Of a stretch of 64,000 nucleotides of DNA, positions 23,179 to 35,749 are shown in pieces. Positions within the stretch are counted from its first letter, which is position 1, and the number at the start of each line of letters is the position of its first letter. A model generated the notes under the pieces. The model worked only from the letters and a program-made list of their open reading frames with translations. It was not told the DNA's origin and did no database searches. A program made the position numbers and the translations under genes. This DNA comes from Strongylocentrotus purpuratus (Eukaryota; Echinodermata; Echinoidea; Camarodonta; Strongylocentrotidae), in assembly GCF_000002235.5 (NCBI RefSeq), contig NW_022145604.1, forward strand, positions 33,432,908 to 33,496,907, in the 5' to 3' direction.

Positions 23179-24546
23179 GTAAACACCTCTTTGTACGCCT
23201 CCTTTCATTTTCTGAATTTTCTTGCTGTACTGATCTCTATGTTTCAAATAATAATTGTACCGGTAATGAGAAGAAAAACAATATGGACTTAATTTCTAAT
23301 TTCAAGAGTCGGGTATTCACACATATATTTATTTATTGTGGGAGGTTTAGATATCGTTGTAGGAAAGAAAACACATCTACCAATAGCATCTCAGGAACAT
23401 CATAGGATGTCGAAAACTGTCGAAAGGGAATCGTAACTCAAGCTCCAATGTACGCTGCGGAATCTTCTCATGATCATGGGTTAAAAGCATTTCACAGCCT
23501 GATTTCTGTATAGCCATAGTACTATTGTTGAGCATTTGAATAGGGATCATGTCAGGAATGTTGGCTCAGCATTTTTTTTCCTTATTGACAAAATGATACG
23601 AATAATATTCTCGTTCAGACGGGGTTTTGCTATTCGGTGTAAGTTTATCCCGGCAGCAGTAATTCTCGCTACCCCAAATAGCGATTCTGCCGAGATCCGG
23701 GGAAAATCCTGAAAACGCGCATTGCATTATGGGATAGCTTTTCGACATTACAGCTTCCTGTGCAGGCGTTCGTGATCACAACCCTCTCTTTCACGGTAGA
23801 GTTTAACGGCCTTTTGTGCTAAAGTCACTAATTCTGCCCGAAGCTTTCCATTGCATATTATAATCTGTACAAATTACACTGATTGGCATCGATTTTAGCG
23901 TGCGTGAAAACTCTGCACAGCGAACACAGGCGCTAGCGCCAGCGGGATGGGACTCTATACCGGAAGTTGTAGTGACGACCCGAGAGAGTGAAAATTACCT
24001 CGTCTCGCGAATTTCGAGATTTTCGTACCTATTTAGGGTAGCGAGAATTCATGAATATTTCACTTACACCAAAAGTTATCCACACGCTCTTACTCGGACC
24101 AACTTGCCACTTGTACTAAAGTTAACACGACCTTCCACCGACCAGCGTAACTTACCATGAGACAGATACTCCCGGGTGTAAGTGAGATCAGAGCTATCTA
24201 TACACAAAGTTTGTCCAACTGCTTTGTTGAACAAGCACAAACAAAAGAATGTACGCCTTGTTGTGACACAGTGTAACTAAGTTGGCCAAACTCTGTGTAT
24301 AGATGGCTCGTGAAAGGTCACATATACTCCCAGGTGTAAGTTGAGGGCATCCACACTAGTCGTGTTAGCGAGTTACTCCTGGATTTTTCTAGGAGTAAAT
24401 AGATCGGGGTAAAGGTAGCTACACCTAGGTGTAGCTAACACGATCTTCGTTCAGACGGTCACTACTCCTAACGTTCCACCTTCCTCGCTATATTTACCCC
24501 GACTAGCATATTACCCTAGAGTAACTTGCCTCCATCTGAACAAGAC
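23179..24546. other. Right flank of the LINE; remnant of a duplicated block
   Basis: After the LINE the host sequence resumes. Bases 23330-23600 match 35700-35960 and 54190-54500 (first-exon candidate). Bases 24195-24310 match 36950-37050 and 55500-55590. Between 23610 and 24540 are short inverted motifs around TACACCTAGGTGTA. No complete gene is seen. Confidence 0.5.
23381..23517 (-). pseudogene. Diverged copy of a repeated first-exon candidate
   Basis: On the minus strand an ATG opens MAIQKSGCEMLLTHDHEK and continues similar to the frame at 35750-35891, then diverges after a small deletion. The donor position has become CTATTG|GTAGATG. The TATA-like sequence present upstream of the other copies is missing here because the homology stops near 23600. 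Confidence 0.35.
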
Positions 24547-24996
24547 ATTAGGGACTTTTAGATTGAGTGGACGAGAACCCCGCCCCCCCTCCCCCCCCCC
24601 ACTCCGTGGTCGGAATGACCCCATGCGTGTTACCAAAATGTCCGGTAAAGGGGTACTTTTCGTGCGACAAAGTCCGGCCCGAGAATTGTAAAAAAAAAGG
24701 GGTGTATTAACTTTTCCTCCGGAGATTTCTTTAAAAAGGAGGTGTTTTTTTTTTTTTTTTTCTCTCATCTCTTTTGACTCCTGAGAAATTATTCCAAATT
24801 TAGGGGGGTACTTTGAGCATTTTTCATGATTTAGGGGGGTCTCCAAGGCAGGAAAAGCCCGCAAAAAGCCCGCGAAAGGGGGGTTCGAAAATGTTGGCAG
24901 TCCTCAGATAGATAGGGCGTGCTTTCAAAAAGAGGGAACGAGCATATGGGTACCCTAAATAACACTGAGTGGGGGGGGGGGGGGCGAGAACACTAC

Positions 24997-25956
24997 GAAT
25001 CTGCGGTTCGTTTGCAAAATCGACAAGCTACTATAGTAACAGCAGGGTGATCGCTGCGGTACTGAAATCCAGAACGGGTTTTGGTCAAATCTACGGGCGT
25101 TCTCAATGACGAGCTTGTACCAAAGATGGTTATGAGAATTCGTCGTCTAATAACGAAGGATGATTACGGGCGGATCTAGCTTCTTTTCTATGGCGTAGGC
25201 GGGGGGGGGGGGGGGGGGGTTGCCATTTGAAAAATCGCGCCGACCAATATTTCGCTTAGTGGGGGGTAGGGAGCACTCAAATTTATTTTCAATTTGAAAA
25301 AAGTGCCAACCAATATTTCGGGGGGGGGGGGGGGGGTCGATAGCACCTTAGCCAGCGCAAGGGGGGGGGGGGGATTTAAACCTCCTAACCCCCCTAGATC
25401 TGCCCCTGACACGAATGACTCTTCGGTGAGTTTTGTTTCTTCCGATTATTGTTTCTGAACAATAACAACATGAATATGGATATAACATGAATTGTTTTAA
25501 AACTTGATGATAAATTATTGTTGCAATTTGATAAAAAGCCGTTTTGTAGCTTGGTCGAGACAAGTTGTGCTAGTCGTGTAGTCCCGTCTGTACTGTATAG
25601 AGTGGAAGGAAACAGGCCATTTTCGTAATGTAATCAAATTTAATACATACGTCTTTGTGAAGTTCCTCAATACAAATTATTTCATTCACCTGTCTACGAT
25701 TCGCAATAGTCAGAATGCAAACTGCATGTAAAGTGTGGCAACAACTAATAATGTATGCAGATTTGAATCTGTCTTTTTAAATACTATTATTATTATCAGG
25801 TGAATGAAATAGTTTGTATAGAGGCACTTGATTCACTTGGGGCGTCATTGAGAACGCCCGTAGATTTGGCCAAAACCCGTTCTAGATTTCAGGGCCCCAG
25901 CGGTCATCCAACTGTTACTATAGCATCTTCTTGATTTTGCACACGAACCGCAGATT
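24997..25956. mobile_element. Nested inverted-repeat element (~0.96 kb)
   Basis: GAATCTGCGGTTCG at the left and CGAACCGCAGATTC at the right are perfect inverted ends. Inverted similarity continues inward through TACTATAGTAAC and AACGGGTTTTGG / CCAAAACCCGTT to about 25110 and 25850. A second, G-rich insertion with GGCGGATCTAG / CTAGATCTGCCCC ends lies inside at about 25163-25410. No coding capacity is seen. Confidence 0.65.
25163..25410. mobile_element. G-rich hAT-like MITE
   Basis: The right end read outward is TCAGGGGCAGATCTAGG and the left end is GGGCGGATCTAGC, matching the CAGTGGCGGATCYAGG ends common to hAT-like MITEs in invertebrates. The interior carries several runs of 10-20 G and a repeated phrase (GCCRACCAATATTTCG). 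The G-runs may be length-compressed in the assembly. Confidence 0.45.
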
Positions 25957-26180
25957 CTAATCACGCAATGAGTTTGCGAAAATTGCCTAATACGAACATG
26001 CCGGTCAAAGAAAGATTACAAAATATACAGTTCCTCATTCTACCCTCAACAATTGTAGTGGTAGACAACAGAACATCCGTTCACTGCTATTATGTAACAA
26101 AAATGTGTAGTACAGGTGAATATGCATGCGAAACCTGTTCTACACATTTTTACATATTGCAGGGAAAGGATATGCACTAC

Positions 26181-26372
26181 GAACATGACTGACAAAGAAA
26201 GCGGACAAAATATACAGTTCCTCAGGTAGACAAAGGAACATCCCTTTACTGCTATTATGTAAAACAGGTGTCACATGCATATTCACCTTTTTACATAATA
26301 GCAGTGAAGGGATGTTCCTTTGTCTACCTGACGAACTGTATATTTTGTCCGCTTTCTTTGTCAGTCATGTTC
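26181..26372. repeat. 192-base near-perfect hairpin
   Basis: GAACATGACTGACAAAG at the left is the exact reverse complement of CTTTGTCAGTCATGTTC at the right. Pairing continues almost without mismatch for about 85-90 bases per arm to a small loop around the CATGCAT at 26274-26280. A diverged relative lies just upstream (25995-26180). It looks like a small foldback MITE. Confidence 0.8.
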
Positions 26373-26619
26373 AAAGTGATGCCTTTGTCTACCCAGGGAG
26401 GTGTTTTAACTCACATACCCTGGTCTACCTGAGGAACTGTATATTTTATGCGCACGCGGCATCCTAGTACCGGTACCGTATACTAGATTTAGGAAAATTA
26501 AAGTTGACGCATTCTCGATCGTCGACTGAGACGACTTGACGCATGCGCAGTGCCTTAAAATGACGTCACACGTTGCAGTCAAAGCTGTCGACGTGCAAAT
26601 CTAAAAGTCCCTAATAACT

Positions 26620-26850
26620 GGGCCTGGTATACTCAGGGTAGCACATCAGGGTTAACAATACTCTTCCTGCAGGCCCTCCAATTATTATTACTCCAACAAT
26701 TGACAGTTACCCTTTTAAACCTGGGTAGAGGGTTGTAAATGTGAATTAAAGTCTAGCTAAAGAATGTTAATGCCGGGCTGGCATTCGACCCATCAACCGT
26801 TGTATTAAAAGTAGATAATACAACGGCACTTCCAAACTATGACCAGTCGA
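26620..26850 (-). mobile_element. tRNA-derived SINE, block 2 copy
   Basis: This is the most decayed of three copies at the same place in the duplicated blocks (others 45405-45620 and 62290-62520). The B-box-like region is altered (GGCATTCGACCC on the plus strand). It ends in the CTGGGT-type 3' segment. Confidence 0.55.
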
Positions 26851-27370
26851 TTCAAAATGATGTGATAATGAAGAACAATCTGTATATATGATTATTATTA
26901 TTATTTCGCGTGACCAGGGATAGCGGGAGAGAAATAAAAGATAAATATAAACACACGCACAAAGAGAGTGAGAAAGTCTTGCTCATTAATTTTTCAGATT
27001 TTCTAACCGAAATTTGGCACACCACCCGAATATTAACTTTAGTCATTATGGCTATGAGTTAATATGGACTGATTCAGAAAATCTTGAACGCCCATTGATT
27101 TTGTTAGAGTATGGAAGTGTTTTAACATAATGAAGGTGGTCCATATACCTATCCGTTCTGGTTGAAGCGTTTTGTAACTGCAAAGAAATGGCGCTTTACC
27201 AAAATAATACATCGGTTGGATGGGATAGAATTAACAAAATGTATTTGTTATAAAATTCCTAAATGATGCAAATATTAAATGGAGTATAATTGATAATGAC
27301 TATGAAGTATATGTGGAAGAGGGTTAGTATATTCCCAGGTGCTAAAGCAGTGAGACCAAAAAAGGCTGGA
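26851..27370. other. Block 2 spacer
   Basis: The stretch matches 45620-46730 and 62520-63780 in diverged form and holds no gene. Phrases such as TGCAAATATTAAATGGAGTA and GTGGAAGAGGGTTAGTATA identify it. Confidence 0.5.
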
Positions 27371-30300
27371 ATGCTCCCCAGGGAATGGAAAATGTGCATA
27401 CATTGTGTGAAAGGAAGCCTGAATCCGATGGCCGGGGTATTAATATAGCTGTAAAGCGCTTAGGCAAATCTTTGTATCGATATATTAGTGTGGTACGGTA
27501 TAGTGTGGTACGGTATGTCACTGAACCAGCTCCCGTAGGATTTTTGTGCCAAAGTGGATTTTTTGTTGTTTTGGCTTCCAAAAGGTCCCAATTGACCAAT
27601 AATGATGGGGTGCAAATTTTCAAACCCCTCCTTCATTTCCTGGGGGGTCCTAGACCGGGAGCTAGTGGGGGTCAACCTAGCTGGGAAGGAAACCAATTTT
27701 AATGTGCACAGATGTAAAAATCGCATAGCTCCACATAACAAATTGACCGTCTGGCATGTTCTAAGTGGTGAGTGTGGCCAGGGGGACGCCCCCACCAAAA
27801 AAGTGTCCCCTTTTGACGACAAAATAGTATTATGTGAAAAATATTTTAGGGAAACCTTGAACCAAAATGAGTTAGGTGTCATATGAAAGAGAGTTAAATT
27901 ATCTTCATTTCGATATCAATTTCAAAGAATTTGGGATTAAATTTACATCGCAAATTTAAGTAAAAAAAAATATTTTTGTGATTTTTTTTCGAAAAATTTA
28001 ATTTTTATAAAAAAACATTATTTTCCATATATCAAAATCGGAAAATTGCATTTGTTCATAACTTTCAAGGAATTCGCATACGTATAACGACAATATTCTG
28101 TGCGAGGGGGAGGTTTATATATCGTTTCAATAAAAAGTTATAGCAATCCAAAGTTATTGATTTGATTTCTATAAAAACAACATTTTTGCTCACATGTGTA
28201 ATAAATGTATGCATATACGTGCATGAGTGATTAAGGACCTGTTTGGTGTGTTCACATCGAGTTTTAAAGATAACTTTGAACTAAAAATTCTAATCACCAT
28301 GTATTTGGTGTCAAAAGATGGTAATTAAAATACCTTCATTCTGATATCAATTTCAATGAGTGATGTAGTGTGTGAAATATAAATTTTGAGCCAAAAAGGT
28401 GCTTTATTGTAGATATTCCTCTGATTTTTGCTAGTATATCAGTATATTAACTAGACAAACGTGATTGACATTAGGTAGTGCAGAAAGTGCAACAGTTTGG
28501 GATTGGGGGAGGGGGCAAACATTTCAGGGGGCTCACCTTTCACGGACAGCGGAGTAATGAGCAAAAACGTTTTTGGGGGGCAGAAGAAAAATCTGCACCA
28601 CCACCACTCTTACACGTTACATGCCGGCCCCGCGGGACGATGAGGTAGAGCGAAGCGAGTGCATCGTAAATTGGCGTGGGGTCCAGTGTCTTTGCCCCGG
28701 CGGGGTCGAGGGGCGAAGCCCTCGGAAGCTGCACGGGTTTAGGCATTAAATACGGTCAGATAGGCATATTTAGATACCTTATTTGTGACACTGCCATGTC
28801 ACTTATTGAAGTAGGGTCCAGGGTGTGGAGCCTCCGGAAGCTCAGGGGTTTTAGGTATTTAATTACGGTCAGAAGAGCATATTTTGATACCTCATTTGTG
28901 ACACTGGCAGGTCACTCATTCTTTCTTTCTTTCTTTTTCTCTTTAACATACTATTTTTCAAAAAAGTGAGGAGGGCTCGAGCCATACCGTTCTGCAGGCC
29001 CTGACATTAATGCTTCTAAATAAGCATATTTGTTTGACTAATTGTAAATTTGGGGGACTTGTCATTTTCCAACAAAGGCATACAAAAGTATAATTTACCT
29101 CCCAAAAAGAGAAAAAATCACAGAAAATCATGTAATTTCAGCAACATGTTAAAAAAGACCATATGATTTATGCAACAGGCATGATAGAACTCTAATGTAG
29201 ACGGTGATGTGTGTCAAAAGTATAAGCTGGTATCTAATGACATTTTACAATCATCAAATCGTGAGATCCTTAGAAGTTCAAGGAGTTAGTAACGATTTTA
29301 AATTATTCCTGACTAAGCAGAAAAGATTTGAAATTGATCTCAATTGTAGTTCTGGAACTTCCTATTTGAAACACACAAAGACTAAAACTGAGATTCAATC
29401 GAATCAAGTAGTTTCATAATGTTCCTTCGATTTTTGCACCGAATTACTTGTAATCGAGAGAAAAAATAACTTTGCATACCTAGCCGAAACTATTTTTGAG
29501 AAAAGTTTATGTCATTCTAATCTTATAACAATAGGAATTATGCGGAGTATTGGTTGCTTACAAGCATACACGTGTTTTCTTAGTAGTCAGGCAAAATAAA
29601 CCATTGAACCAAATATGGCGATATAATATTATATTTATGTTAATCGATGCACTAACTTGTCTTGGGCATTTGCAAGATTATGACAGGCGGCTGGAAGGGG
29701 CGGGGTTGGGTGGGGGAGGCAACTGCCAATGGCCACATTTCCTGAAACATCCCAAAGTACAGGAGAAGAACTTATCAATTGCACTCAGCGCTCTAAATCC
29801 TTTGAACTTTCTGCACTACTAAATGTATTATCACTTTTGTCAAGTTCAATATACCGATATATATACTGGCAAAAATCAGAGGAATATCTACAATAAAGCA
29901 CCTTTTTCGGCTCAAAATTTATTATTCACACACTACATCACTTATTGAAATTGATATCAGAATGAAGGTATTTTAATCATCCATCTTTCTTTTGACACCA
30001 AATATATGGTGATTAGAATTTTTAGTTCAAAGTTATCTTTAAAACTCGATGTAAACACACCAAACAGGTCCTTAATACACTAATGTACGTATATGCGTAC
30101 ATTTATTACACATGTGGGCAAAAATGTTGTTTTTGTGGCAATCAAATCAATAACTTTGGATTGCTATAACTTTTTATTGAAACGATATATAAACCTCTAC
30201 CTCGCACAGGATATTGTCGTTGTACGTATGCAAATTCCTTGAAAGTTATGAAAAAATGCAATTTTCTGATTTTGATATATGGAAAATAATGTTTTTTTTA

Positions 30301-30800
30301 TAAAATTAAATTTTTCGAAAAAAAATCACAAAAGTCATGTTTTTTACTTAAATTTGCGATGTTCATTAATTCAAATTCTTTAAAATTGGTATCAAAATGT
30401 AGATAATTTAACTCTCTTTCATATGACCCCAAACCCATGGTGGTTCAAGGTTTCCCTAAAATATTACTCACATAATACTATTTTGTCGTCAAAAGGGGAC
30501 ACTTTTTTGGTGGGGGCGTCCCCCTGGCCACACTCACCACTTAGAACATGCCAGACGGTCAATTTGTTACGTGGATCTATGCAATCTTTACATCTGTGCA
30601 TATTAAAATTGGTTTCCTTCCCAGCTAGGTTGACCCACACTGGCTCCCGGTCTAGGACCTCCCAGGAAATGAAGGAGGGGTCTGAAAATTTGCACCCCAT
30701 CATTTTTGGCTAATTGGGACCCTTTGGCACAAAAATCCTACGGGATTACATACCATACCGCACTATATTGGGCGCTATATAAAAGCGGAATATTATCATT
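27371..30800. mobile_element. 3.4 kb foldback element with ~0.9 kb arms
   Basis: The left arm (about 27530-28490) and the right arm (about 29806-30750) are reverse complements along nearly their whole length. Shared landmarks are TGGGGTGCAAATTTTC, GACCGTCTGGCATGTTCTAA, GGGGGACGCCCCCACC and TAGTGCAGAAAG. The ~1.3 kb middle is single copy and includes two tandem ~107-base units (about 28726-28940). Outer ends carry GCGCTATATAAA-like SINE motifs. The matching place in block 3 (46740-46780) has no insertion, which fixes the limits approximately. No transposase frame is seen. Confidence 0.75.
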
Positions 30801-30949
30801 ATTATAAAATTGGCCCGTGTGCGGTTGTATAGTTAACAATATTGAATAGGACGAAGCGAGACATTAATGAATAAGCGATGGTAGGTGTACTGCGATTATT
30901 TCACATTTGTCATGTTTATATCAAATACTATAATCCGACAGTAACTTAC

Positions 30950-31031
30950 ATAAATCACGTAGACTCGTCAGTTAAACTCGAATGCACGTTGTCCACCTAG
31001 AAGATTCCTCTTTGCCGTCAGTATTTTGGAT
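30950..31031 (-). pseudogene. Decayed copy of the small spliced exon, block 2
   Basis: An acceptor (CTTTTATTCCAG) and donor (TAT|GTAAGT) are kept on the minus strand. The frame that is open in the block 3 copy reads SKILTAKRNLLGGQRAFEFN here and then meets TGA, and the exon is 82 rather than 69 bases long. So this copy is probably not coding. Confidence 0.5.
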
Positions 31032-31139
31032 CTGGAATAAAAGGTAGGTACGTTAGTAAAAATGGAAACCCATTTATAGTCATGTTTTTACTACAAAAAG
31101 CATGTCGAACTGAATAGCATAAACGCTAGAATTATTTTA

Positions 31140-32740
31140 GACAAAATTAATCACTTGGAGAATTTTTTTCGGGAGATTTGTGTATAAATCCGGTTAACAG
31201 AACCAAAGTGCCAGGCAGGTCGTAATGAAATGCAAGCAGGAAAATCACCAGGTAATGATTGCCTCACAAAGTAATTCTATGTCAGATTATAGGACAATGT
31301 ATCTGCTCTCTTATTATCGGCCCTAAATTATTATATTGTACAATCCGAACTGTCTTCTAGTAAAAAAACAAAGTGTTATCACATTAATTTCGAAAGGCAA
31401 CAAGGACCACATTTTAACGAGAAATAGTGACCCATCTCATTCATACATGTCGATGTAAAGATCTGTTCAAAAGTACTTGCAACACTGACGCCTAAACAAA
31501 TGATACATCCAGATCAACATGCTTTCATCATGGGTAGAACTAGTGCAGAAGCTATTATAAATGTGTATGATATATTTTATTACTTAAATACTGAAAGCAA
31601 AAATACTTTATGTATCAACTGATTTGAGAAAAGCCTTCAATAGACAATGAATTTATTTAAAAGGATGTTTAAATATGGTGGATGTTTACTCAATGATGAC
31701 ACTTAACCGAGTATTTTCCTATCTCGAATAAAACAAGGGGACCATTTATCCGTACCTTTTTATAACGGCAATTGAAATGTTAGCCTCTCGTTTAAGCAAC
31801 ATGACAGCAATTCGAGGTAATACTTTTGGCTCAACTGAATAAACACTTTTATTTTAGGCAAATGATTTTTGAGCATTGTGATTAGAATATAAGTTAGTTC
31901 AAGTATTATTCGATATGCTAAAGCAATTTGATAAAAATTCTAGTCTAACATGAAAACTAAGAAAAAACGAAATTTGAAGATTGGAAAGCATCAATGTGTT
32001 CGGATTCTGGATGATATCCGCCTTGTCGATAACATCAGAAATTGGCACAATGCCAATGATTATCAGGAACATAAAACGACGGATATGTTATTACCATTAG
32101 GCGAGAAATATATGTTAGGAAACAAAGAAATTTAGAATTTTTTTGTTAGTAATTACAGATCATTAAATATTTCGGTTAATCTAAGTTTGATTATCTTTTT
32201 TCATCGACTCTTATACCCAGTAGGGTTGTAATAGATATTGTAAAACAAGTTGAGAAAGGAGGTCTCAAAATGGTGGATGTCAAATTCATAATCTCGGCAA
32301 AACAGTTAACTTAGATTTTAAGAATGAAGAGTGAAAGCACCGAAGCCTAGTTCAGTAATTTTAACTTTTAAACGCAGAAGTGTGGTGGTGCGTTTCTTCT
32401 TATTAACTGCAAACTTGATATTGATCTGTTAAGCTTACGGCTTCCTCTATTCTATGCCTCTTTTTTGAAAATCGGTCATAGATACGCTATCTGTAGAGGA
32501 TGTATCTAAAGCTGATGAGATTGTATGGAACTTTTTTTGAGATACAGATTGACGATAAAATGATTTCTGTGTAAAAATCTTTTCGAAAAGGAAATTGTAA
32601 AGAGACATTATGTTAAGTTTCCAGATGTTGCAAAGACAAATAAATTCAACATCAACGGGAATTACTATTTATTAACACAAGGAGTAGCTTCATGCATATA
32701 TAACGGCAGTGAATCAAAAACGTAGTCAGGTTCACAAAGA
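31140..32740 (+). mobile_element. L1-like LINE remnant, block 2
   Basis: Translated pieces match an L1/Tx1-type reverse transcriptase in order: the AGKSPGNDCLT-like region (31225-31270), IHPDQHAFIMGRTSAEAI (about 31505-31555), the IKQGD region (about 31730), AIEMLASRLSN (about 31768-31800), QADDF-like remnant (about 31860), EKGGLKMVDVKF (about 32250-32290) and the C-terminal LPLFYASFLK (about 32440-32470). Many frame breaks are present. The block 3 counterpart is at 47078-47265 and 49150-49735. Confidence 0.65.
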
Positions 32741-32794
32741 TGAAATAGAGGAAATTACTGATTACTCATGAGGCTACCCTGGGTAAACAAGACA

Positions 32795-32795
<1 letters not shown>

Positions 32796-32830
<35 letters not shown>
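32796..32830. repeat. (ATT)n microsatellite
   Basis: An uninterrupted ATT tract of about 35 bases follows CCTGGGTAAACAAGACATA, which resembles a SINE or LINE 3' end. Confidence 0.8.
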
Positions 32831-32831
<1 letters not shown>

Positions 32832-33597
32832 GTGATGCCAAATAAAAGTAGACATTTCCATGTAAACTTTGTTGAAATGACGAGAGAGCAATCTCTAAGC
32901 TATTTTCGTTTAGAAAACATGTATGATTTTAGTGGTACTGAATTCTAAATAGTACGACAAATTATAATCAATACAACTATCGATACAATAACACGAAATT
33001 TCAAGTTGAAAGTCTTGCATAATATTCTGTTTTTGAATTACAAGCTTTGCAAAAATGCATGAAAAGCCTTCTCCAGAACGTTTGTTGGCTTTAAAAAAAA
33101 AACGAAAACTTAAAAAAAGCAAAATGGCAATGTAGCTATATTCAGACTTTTTGGAATGAAACCAAACGTATGCTGTCCATTTTTTACTTATATTTTCTGG
33201 ATAAAAAACAGTAATCGTATGAAATGTTTGAAAGCACTTCCAAAGTATAACATAATCATGTTTTTCTAATAGCAAGACGTTGTATTGACCTGTGGATGAA
33301 CAAGACACACAAGCCAGGCATTGATTGTTTTAAAAGGATGCTATTTACTTTGTATGAACAAGAAAAATACATTGCAAATCGATAAGGCGAGTTATTATCA
33401 CCATAGACTATGGAATTGTGTACTACCAATTTAAGTTTTTATTCTCTTTACTATAAATGTACTTCATAGACGCGTTTCAAGCTTTTGGTATGTTTTTTAA
33501 ATGCATCAATTATGCAAAGCATTTATTGTATCCTCATATGGAATATTTTTGGTGAACTGAAAAGTATCTTTAACATATCTTTGAAATATTTGTAATA

Positions 33598-33771
33598 CAG
33601 TCAAACCTGCTTAAGTGACCACCTGTCTACAGAGACTACTTGTCTACACCAAGCACATTTTTTGTTTCCCTTAAAAATGGTTTCTCATTGAAACATGTAC
33701 TAAAGAAACCTGTCTACAAAGACCACTTTTTTGTGTTTCCCGTGGGCGGTCGCTGTAGACAGGTTTGACTG
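33598..33771. mobile_element. 174-base pogo/Tc1-like MITE
   Basis: CAGTCAAACCTG at the left and CAGGTTTGACTG at the right are perfect inverted ends, flanked by TA on each side. Subterminal AGTGACCACCTGTCTACA is echoed inverted at the right (TGTAGACAGG). This termini type is widespread in animal pogo/Tigger-like elements. Blocks 1 and 3 lack it at the matching place. Confidence 0.75.
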
Positions 33772-35745
33772 TATATATATATACACATATAGTTATGATA
33801 CAACGGCAGACGTTCCTTATAATGCTTACACTACAATGTTAATCATTGGGCAACATTTATTCATGGACTATATTAAATGTGAAGAACAATCTTACCAAAT
33901 CTGTTTGAAAGCCTTCTAATTGAAGCCACGTGTCATCCCAAAAGGGTTCGAACAAAGCTGAAAACGTCGATTTCAAGAAGCTGAAGAAACAAATCTTGTC
34001 GTTGTTGATAGAAGTCTCATCGTGAAATAACGCACAAGTTAGTTCCTGGTTTGAGTAATACCAATCCTACATGGGAGGAATGAACCAATTGTATGCCAGC
34101 TGTCTGTCTCCCAGTGGGTTGAATAATAATTCAACTTCTAATGTCGTCACAATTTCAATGGAATCAGTCAGGTAGAGCATTTAGATCTGTATAACTGGAG
34201 GAGAAGGCCGTCAGTTTCCATGTGCAGAAGGCCATACATAATTCGCTGACACTAAACTTGGTAGAAATACCATTAATGTGTGTACAAGTCTGCAAACAGC
34301 AAACTCGTAGGTCTATAAAAAAATATCACCTATTCTCTGGGAGAGTCTACGGGGGCAACGACAATGCACCATCAATGTAGCCTGAGAATAAACATCAGCT
34401 CGTCTCCATGCACTCGCACATATTTATGTACACTCATGAACCTACTTCGTAGTAGGTCCATGGTACAATACACGCTTTACAATTAGTAATACACATCTCT
34501 CTTACCAGCAAACAGATAGGTGCTTTTTCCTCTTGTCGTCTTACCGAGGGGTTTTATTTCACATATTTCACATTTCTTTTATATTTACATCAATTTACAT
34601 TTGAACATGAGTAATTAAATGAATACTTTTTGAATAATTTCTTTGTATTTCATCAATACAAAAAATTGCTTATTGGATATATAATATCGTAGTTTTAATT
34701 TGAAATTAATAAGCAGACTTTTCCTTTTGTACTCTCTACCATCATACCAAAGTTGCATATACATATATATATATATATTATGTATTAGCCTAAAATTAAC
34801 ATGAAATTTATCACAACGTTTACTTTTCCTTCAAAAAGATAACTTATAATTTATGCTTTTTCATTCATATTTATTTGCTCATGAAAGTAATTATAAAATA
34901 AGTTGTCAATAATTCTCCCCCAAAGTCGAAACGTATTACATTTTAACAAGACATGAAAAGTTGTTTCTGTATTTTCACACTGGTTATTGTCCATTACACG
35001 TCATCTGCATAGATTATGTTTTTATGGAAATATATTGTGCAATACTTAAAAAGTAACTTGCTTTAGCCTAGTATTTAATATTTGTTGACGTTTAAAATTG
35101 AATACTTTCTGCACATTAAAAGAAAAAGGTAAATTCAAGTAATTTTCTAGTAACGTGTAACAATTGGTTTCTGAAGTTTTTTGTCTCAGGAGGGAGAGAT
35201 AATAATGTTTCGTCTCCAAACTAGTAAATACCAACAAAATCTCCTGTAGCTACTTCTATTAGATTTGATTTGTTTTGTTTACTACCTATAATAATTGAAA
35301 ATTCTTTCGAATGCATAATTTATTTGACCAATAGCATTGGAAGTGTATTCGAACTCAAATCATAATTGATGAATACCAACTTTACTATTTAACAGAATCG
35401 AATCTTTCTAACTACCATTTTTAAGCACGTGCTTTACTTTACGAATTCCAGCTACGTGCCACTTTGAAAACAATGATGTAGAATTTAAAAATTAATATGA
35501 ATGTTTTTTCCATAATATCTCCTCTAATATTTCTGTTACCTCAACGAAACCTCGATATTACATTCTGACCATGCAAAAAGAAGATTTTGATTAAACTCTG
35601 ACAGTCTATTTTGTTTACATATCATTCTCATATCTTTCTCATTCAAATTATATAGAAATGAAGATGAATTTGAATTCAGCCCATTTTAAAACGTTTTTTA
35701 CATTACTTATTGTGGGAGGTTTATATATCGTCGTAGGAAAAAAAC
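33772..35745. other. Block 2 spacer, no gene seen
   Basis: Bases 33772-34530 match 12060-12960 and 50210-50740 in diverged form. Bases 34530-35700 are AT-rich and hold short open frames on both strands with no recognisable domain. A TA tract lies at 34764-34780. Confidence 0.45.
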
Positions 35746-35749
35746 TTAC

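Larger units (their letters stand above)
24551..26611. mobile_element. 2.06 kb TA-flanked inverted-repeat element
   Basis: The ends are GGGACTTTTAGATT and AATCTAAAAGTCCC, each flanked by TA (24549-24550 and 26612-26613), identical to the 113-base MITE at 12973-13085. The right subterminal region (GCAGTGCCTTAAAATGACGT, then GTCGACGTGC) also resembles the interior of that MITE, so the short one is probably a deletion relative. No transposase frame is present. Long G-runs and two nested inverted-repeat elements occupy the middle. Confidence 0.7.

Noticed and set aside
27385-30713. Mirror open frames in the arms of the 3.4 kb foldback
   Set aside because: They are the two arms of an inverted repeat read in both directions, with no recognisable domain.
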